From JBBIJO01 sp037445895 (GTDB taxonomy: Bacteria > Bacteroidota > Ignavibacteria > Kapaibacteriales > UBA2268): 64,000 bases of DNA. The position numbers and the translations under genes were made by a program. Position 1 is the stretch's first letter; every line of letters starts with the position of its first letter. The notes beneath the pieces were generated by a model. The model saw nothing but the letters and a program-made list of their open reading frames with translations. It was not told where the DNA came from and ran no database searches. The stretch is from positions 186,001 through 250,000 of the forward strand of contig JBBIJO010000001.1 in the NCBI GenBank assembly GCA_037445895.1, read 5' to 3'. Positions 61,067 to 64,000 of this stretch are shown one piece after another.

Positions 61067-62797
61067 TTAACTTCCGTTGCTGTTTTGGAGTGATTTCAAA
61101 ATTTTCGACCAGCTATCCTTTAACGTTACAATACGATTAAAGACAGGTTTTCCGGCTTCCGAAAGTTTGCTATCCACACAAAAGTAGCCAATCCTTTCGA
61201 ATTGGAATTTTTCCTCGGGCTTCGCATTCTTCAAAAAAGGTTCGCAAAAGCCACGAACTACTTTCAAAGAGTCAGGATTGATATAATCGAGGAAAGTTTT
61301 TCCTTCCTCGGTTTCGTTAGGATTTTCACAAGTAAAGAGTCTCTCGTAGAGTCTAATTTCGGCTTCGAAACAATGAGACGCCGAAACCCAATGAATTGTC
61401 CCAAGCACTTTTCTCCCATCTGGAGATTGCCCACCCTTAGTGAGTGGATCGTAAGTACAATGTAATTCTATTATTTCGCCAGTTTGTGAATCTTTTACAA
61501 TATCGGTGCAAGTAATGTAGTATGCATAACGAAGTCGAACCTCGCGTCCGGGAGCCAATCTATAAAATTTCTTTGGTGGATTCTCCATAAAATCATCACG
61601 TTCGATATAAATTACTTTTGAGAATGGGACTTTACGCGTTCCCATCGAAAGGTCTTCGGGGTTATTTATTGCGTCTATTTCTTCAACCAAATCGTTGGGA
61701 TAATTATCGATAACAACTTTTAAAGGATTCAAGACAACGAATGCACGTTGAGCTCGTTTGTTTAAGTCCTCTCGGATACAATATTCAAGCACTGAAATAT
61801 CGACAATGCTTTCTTTTTTCGAAACTCCAATGATATCCGAAAAAGCTCTTATAGATTCAGGTGTATATCCGCGACGACGAAGCCCACGAATAGTTGGCAT
61901 TCTTGGATCATCCCATCCATCAACGTATCCCTTTTGAACGAGTTCAAGGAGCTTGCGTTTGCTCATAACTGTGTAAGTAAGGTTCAATCGAGCAAATTCG
62001 ATTTGCTGTGGGTGATAAACCGAAAGTTGGTCGAGAAACCAGTCGTATAACGGACGATGGTCTTCGAATTCAAGAGTACAAATTGAATGGGTTATTCTTT
62101 CTATAGAATCAGATAGACAATGTGTAAAATCATACATTGGATAAATACACCATTTATCGCCAGTTCGATGATGTGTCGCGTGTTTAATCCGATAAATAAC
62201 GGGGTCGCGCATATTTAAATTTGGCGATGCCATATCGATTTTTGCACGTAATGTTTTTGCACCATCGGGAAAGTCCCCTCGTCGCATTCTTTCGAACAAC
62301 TCGAGATTTTCGCTGATACTACGGTTGCGATAAGGGCTCTCGACCCCTGGTTCAGTTAAAGTTCCACGTGTTAATCGTATTTCTTCCTGTGAAAGATCGC
62401 AAACATAAGCTTTGCCTAACTTTATTAGTTGGACTGCATAATCGAATAATTGATCGAAATAATCGGAAGCAAAGAAAAGACGGTTACCCCAATCGAAGCC
62501 AAGCCAATGGACATCTTCTATGATTGCATTAACATATTCTTCGTCTTCTTTTGTGGGGTTGGTATCGTCAAAACGAAGGTTGCACAATCCGCCAAATTCC
62601 TCGGCAAATCCAAAGTTCATACATATACTTTTTGCATGCCCTATATGTAGATAACCATTAGGTTCAGGAGGAAAACGAGTCTGGACACGTCCACCCCATT
62701 TATTTGTTTCCAAATCATCAATGATGATTTGCTTAATAAAATTGCTCGAAACAACTTTTCTCTCTTCATTCAAATTTTTCTCGTTGTCCACTTCCAT
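61067..62797 (-). CDS. glnS: glutamine-tRNA ligase
   Basis: About 576 residues, class I synthetase that charges tRNA-Gln directly. The HIGH-type motif is in FPPEPNGYLHIGHAKSI, the KMSKS-type motif is VMSKRKL, and the two C-terminal beta-barrels (anticodon binding) follow, with the family's YCVREDLN-like and GREVRLRYAYYI regions. The ATG at 62797 is used; an earlier in-frame ATG at 62887 gives an unusual hydrophobic leader and lies upstream of a promoter-like TAATTTTG at 62833-62826. Direct glutaminylation means the indirect GatCAB route is not strictly needed for tRNA-Gln. Confidence 0.94.
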   Translation of the reverse strand: MEVDNEKNLNEERKVVSSNFIKQIIIDDLETNKWGGRVQTRFPPEPNGYLHIGHAKSICMNFGFAEEFGGLCNLRFDDTNPTKEDEEYVNAIIEDVHWLGFDWGNRLFFASDYFDQLFDYAVQLIKLGKAYVCDLSQEEIRLTRGTLTEPGVESPYRNRSISENLELFERMRRGDFPDGAKTLRAKIDMASPNLNMRDPVIYRIKHATHHRTGDKWCIYPMYDFTHCLSDSIERITHSICTLEFEDHRPLYDWFLDQLSVYHPQQIEFARLNLTYTVMSKRKLLELVQKGYVDGWDDPRMPTIRGLRRRGYTPESIRAFSDIIGVSKKESIVDISVLEYCIREDLNKRAQRAFVVLNPLKVVIDNYPNDLVEEIDAINNPEDLSMGTRKVPFSKVIYIERDDFMENPPKKFYRLAPGREVRLRYAYYITCTDIVKDSQTGEIIELHCTYDPLTKGGQSPDGRKVLGTIHWVSASHCFEAEIRLYERLFTCENPNETEEGKTFLDYINPDSLKVVRGFCEPFLKNAKPEEKFQFERIGYFCVDSKLSEAGKPVFNRIVTLKDSWSKILKSLQNSNGS

Positions 62798-62919
62798 TAT
62801 TTCTATGTAAATATTCAATAAAAAAGCAAAATTACAAAAAGTAAAAAGACCGAAATTAATGTTCCGGGTAAATACAGATATTCTCATTATTCGGCGTTGA
62901 ACTTGGAAAGAAAGAATAG

Positions 62920-64000
62920 TTATTTAATTTTTTGGTTATCGAAAAACACCTCGTACCAAAGTGCTAGTTCAAGAAGAGTGAAAATATGAAATCCCCGGTT
63001 TATAGTGCCTTCGTGGTGTTTAGCAAGAAGATTATTGATATATTCCATATTGAACAATACATTAAATAAGTTTGAATTATTTATTTTCGATTTTGCATAC
63101 TCAAACCAGGGGTTTCGCAACCATTCATTTACAGGGGCCCAGAAACCTTGCTTCCGACGATAAATAATCTCGTTTGGTAACACATTTTCGACTGCTTTTT
63201 TCAAAATATATTTGGTCGTATTACCATTGGGAACTTTAATTTTCGAAGGCAAAGCCATTGTAAATTCAACAATTCTATAATCGAGGAAAGGCACTCGCGC
63301 TTCAATGCTATTTGCCATCCCAATTTTATCAACACGCATCAACAGCAACTCCGAAAGGCGTTGCGAAATTTCGGTAAACAAAACCCATTGAAGAAAATCG
63401 AAATGTTTAATAAGTCTATTCGCTTCGCTATGCAGGGTTTCAACATATCTCCATGGTTGTGAAATATCCAAAGTTCCATTTTCGACCGATAATACATCTA
63501 TTTCCGACGGAGAAAAAATTGATATACCACTCCAATAATATTCTTCGTTGTTCGCAGACCTTCGAATAAAATCCAAAGGAAGGTATTGTCCAAAAGGCTT
63601 AAAGATTTGCTTGCCAATCCGATACACACCTTTTTTAACAAAATTGGGGAGTTGGTTAAATGGCTTCCAAACTCTACGATAAAATTTGTAATCCCGAAGT
63701 AACCAAGGATATCCAACGAATTGTTCATCGCTACCCTCCCCAACTTGAACAACAATAGTTCCCGATTCCCGGGTCAATTTACTCAAAAAAAACAAAGGAA
63801 TGCATACAGGGTCAGCGTTAGGTTCATCTTCGAACCAAACAATTCTTTCAAGAATTTCGAAAGCATCCTTGTGGTCAATTAAAATCTCGTGGTGATTGGT
63901 TTTAAATAAATCAACAATTTTATTGGCATATTCCAACTCGTTGTATTTTGCTAATTCTTTAAAACCGACAGTAAAAGTATCGATAGGTCTATCCATAAGC
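62920..64000 (-). CDS. asnB: asparagine synthase (glutamine-hydrolysing), C-terminal part, 5' truncated
   Basis: The last about 359 residues of an AsnB-like enzyme; the frame stays open past the window edge. Visible are RPIDTFTVGF, the ATP-site VGEGSDEQFVGYPW, SIEARVPFLDYRIVEF and the YRRKQGFWAPVNEWL ending of the synthetase domain. The N-terminal glutaminase domain and the pyrophosphatase SGG-D motif lie outside. Family members make asparagine or act in surface-polysaccharide clusters; with the neighbours beyond the edge unseen, the specific role is open. Confidence 0.9.
   Translation of the reverse strand, partial: LMDRPIDTFTVGFKELAKYNELEYANKIVDLFKTNHHEILIDHKDAFEILERIVWFEDEPNADPVCIPLFFLSKLTRESGTIVVQVGEGSDEQFVGYPWLLRDYKFYRRVWKPFNQLPNFVKKGVYRIGKQIFKPFGQYLPLDFIRRSANNEEYYWSGISIFSPSEIDVLSVENGTLDISQPWRYVETLHSEANRLIKHFDFLQWVLFTEISQRLSELLLMRVDKIGMANSIEARVPFLDYRIVEFTMALPSKIKVPNGNTTKYILKKAVENVLPNEIIYRRKQGFWAPVNEWLRNPWFEYAKSKINNSNLFNVLFNMEYINNLLAKHHEGTINRGFHIFTLLELALWYEVFFDNQKIK

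Overview
The window is AT-rich bacterial chromosome, densely packed, with no insertion sequence, prophage, CRISPR array or rRNA. Three things point to the Bacteroidota/FCB side of the tree. Type IX secretion parts are present: PorX, a PorV/PorQ-family barrel, a C-terminal sorting-like domain and a large TPR lipoprotein. The valS promoter matches the Bacteroidota pattern exactly (TTTG-N19-TAnnTTTG). CcmE is of the CxxxY type. With a system I cytochrome c maturation operon, complex I subunits, a three-subunit type B-like succinate dehydrogenase and a chemotaxis/sigma-54 regulator cluster, an Ignavibacteria/Kapabacteria/Chlorobiota-like relative seems likelier than a classical Bacteroides or Flavobacterium. 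That placement is inference; no rRNA is present to test it.

Layout. 1-607: 3' end of guaA. 640-7262 (minus): nuoL-nuoM-nuoN, a DUF3108 protein and a HAD phosphatase. 7428: clpS. 7727-15920 (minus): a signalling operon of TPR lipoprotein, PAS histidine kinase, sigma-54 response regulator, HEAT-repeat protein, CheR, two CheY-like proteins and an unknown protein. 16161-19551 (minus): sdhCAB. 19686-26903 (minus): a tightly overlapping six-gene operon of a ClpB-like half protein, a receiver with degenerate HD-GYP, an FlbD-like small protein, an outer-membrane protein, an RsbW-like kinase and a membrane P-loop ATPase. 27040-28722 (plus): porX and tRNA-Ala(CGC). 28728-34122 (minus): thiamine pyrophosphokinase and the ccmC-D-E-F-thioredoxin operon, including a 49-residue ccmD. 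34176-37085 (minus): an RsbU/RsbV/RsbW-type partner-switching module. 37144-39791 (minus): arsC, a small membrane protein and a biotin-dependent carboxyltransferase. 40077-43234 (plus): three envelope/type IX genes. 43211-64000: housekeeping and metabolic genes, namely rpe, valS, glutaminyl cyclotransferase, an exported RidA, argS, rsfS, a LytR_C protein, guanine deaminase, groESL under a perfect CIRCE operator, coaD with a metal permease, type 4 UDG, ddl, hutH with a phosphate acyltransferase, glnS and the 5'-truncated asnB.

The respiratory genes (nuoLMN, sdhCAB, ccm) indicate an electron-transport lifestyle. PorX, the partner-switching module, the second RsbW-like kinase and the CheR/CheY cluster suggest heavily regulated envelope or surface functions. 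The most unusual points are: two neighbouring CheY-like proteins that both carry Glu where the phospho-accepting Asp should be; the operon headed by a ClpB-like protein lacking its second AAA ring; histidine ammonia-lyase with Ala-Cys-Gly in place of Ala-Ser-Gly; and a RidA protein with a lipoprotein signal peptide.
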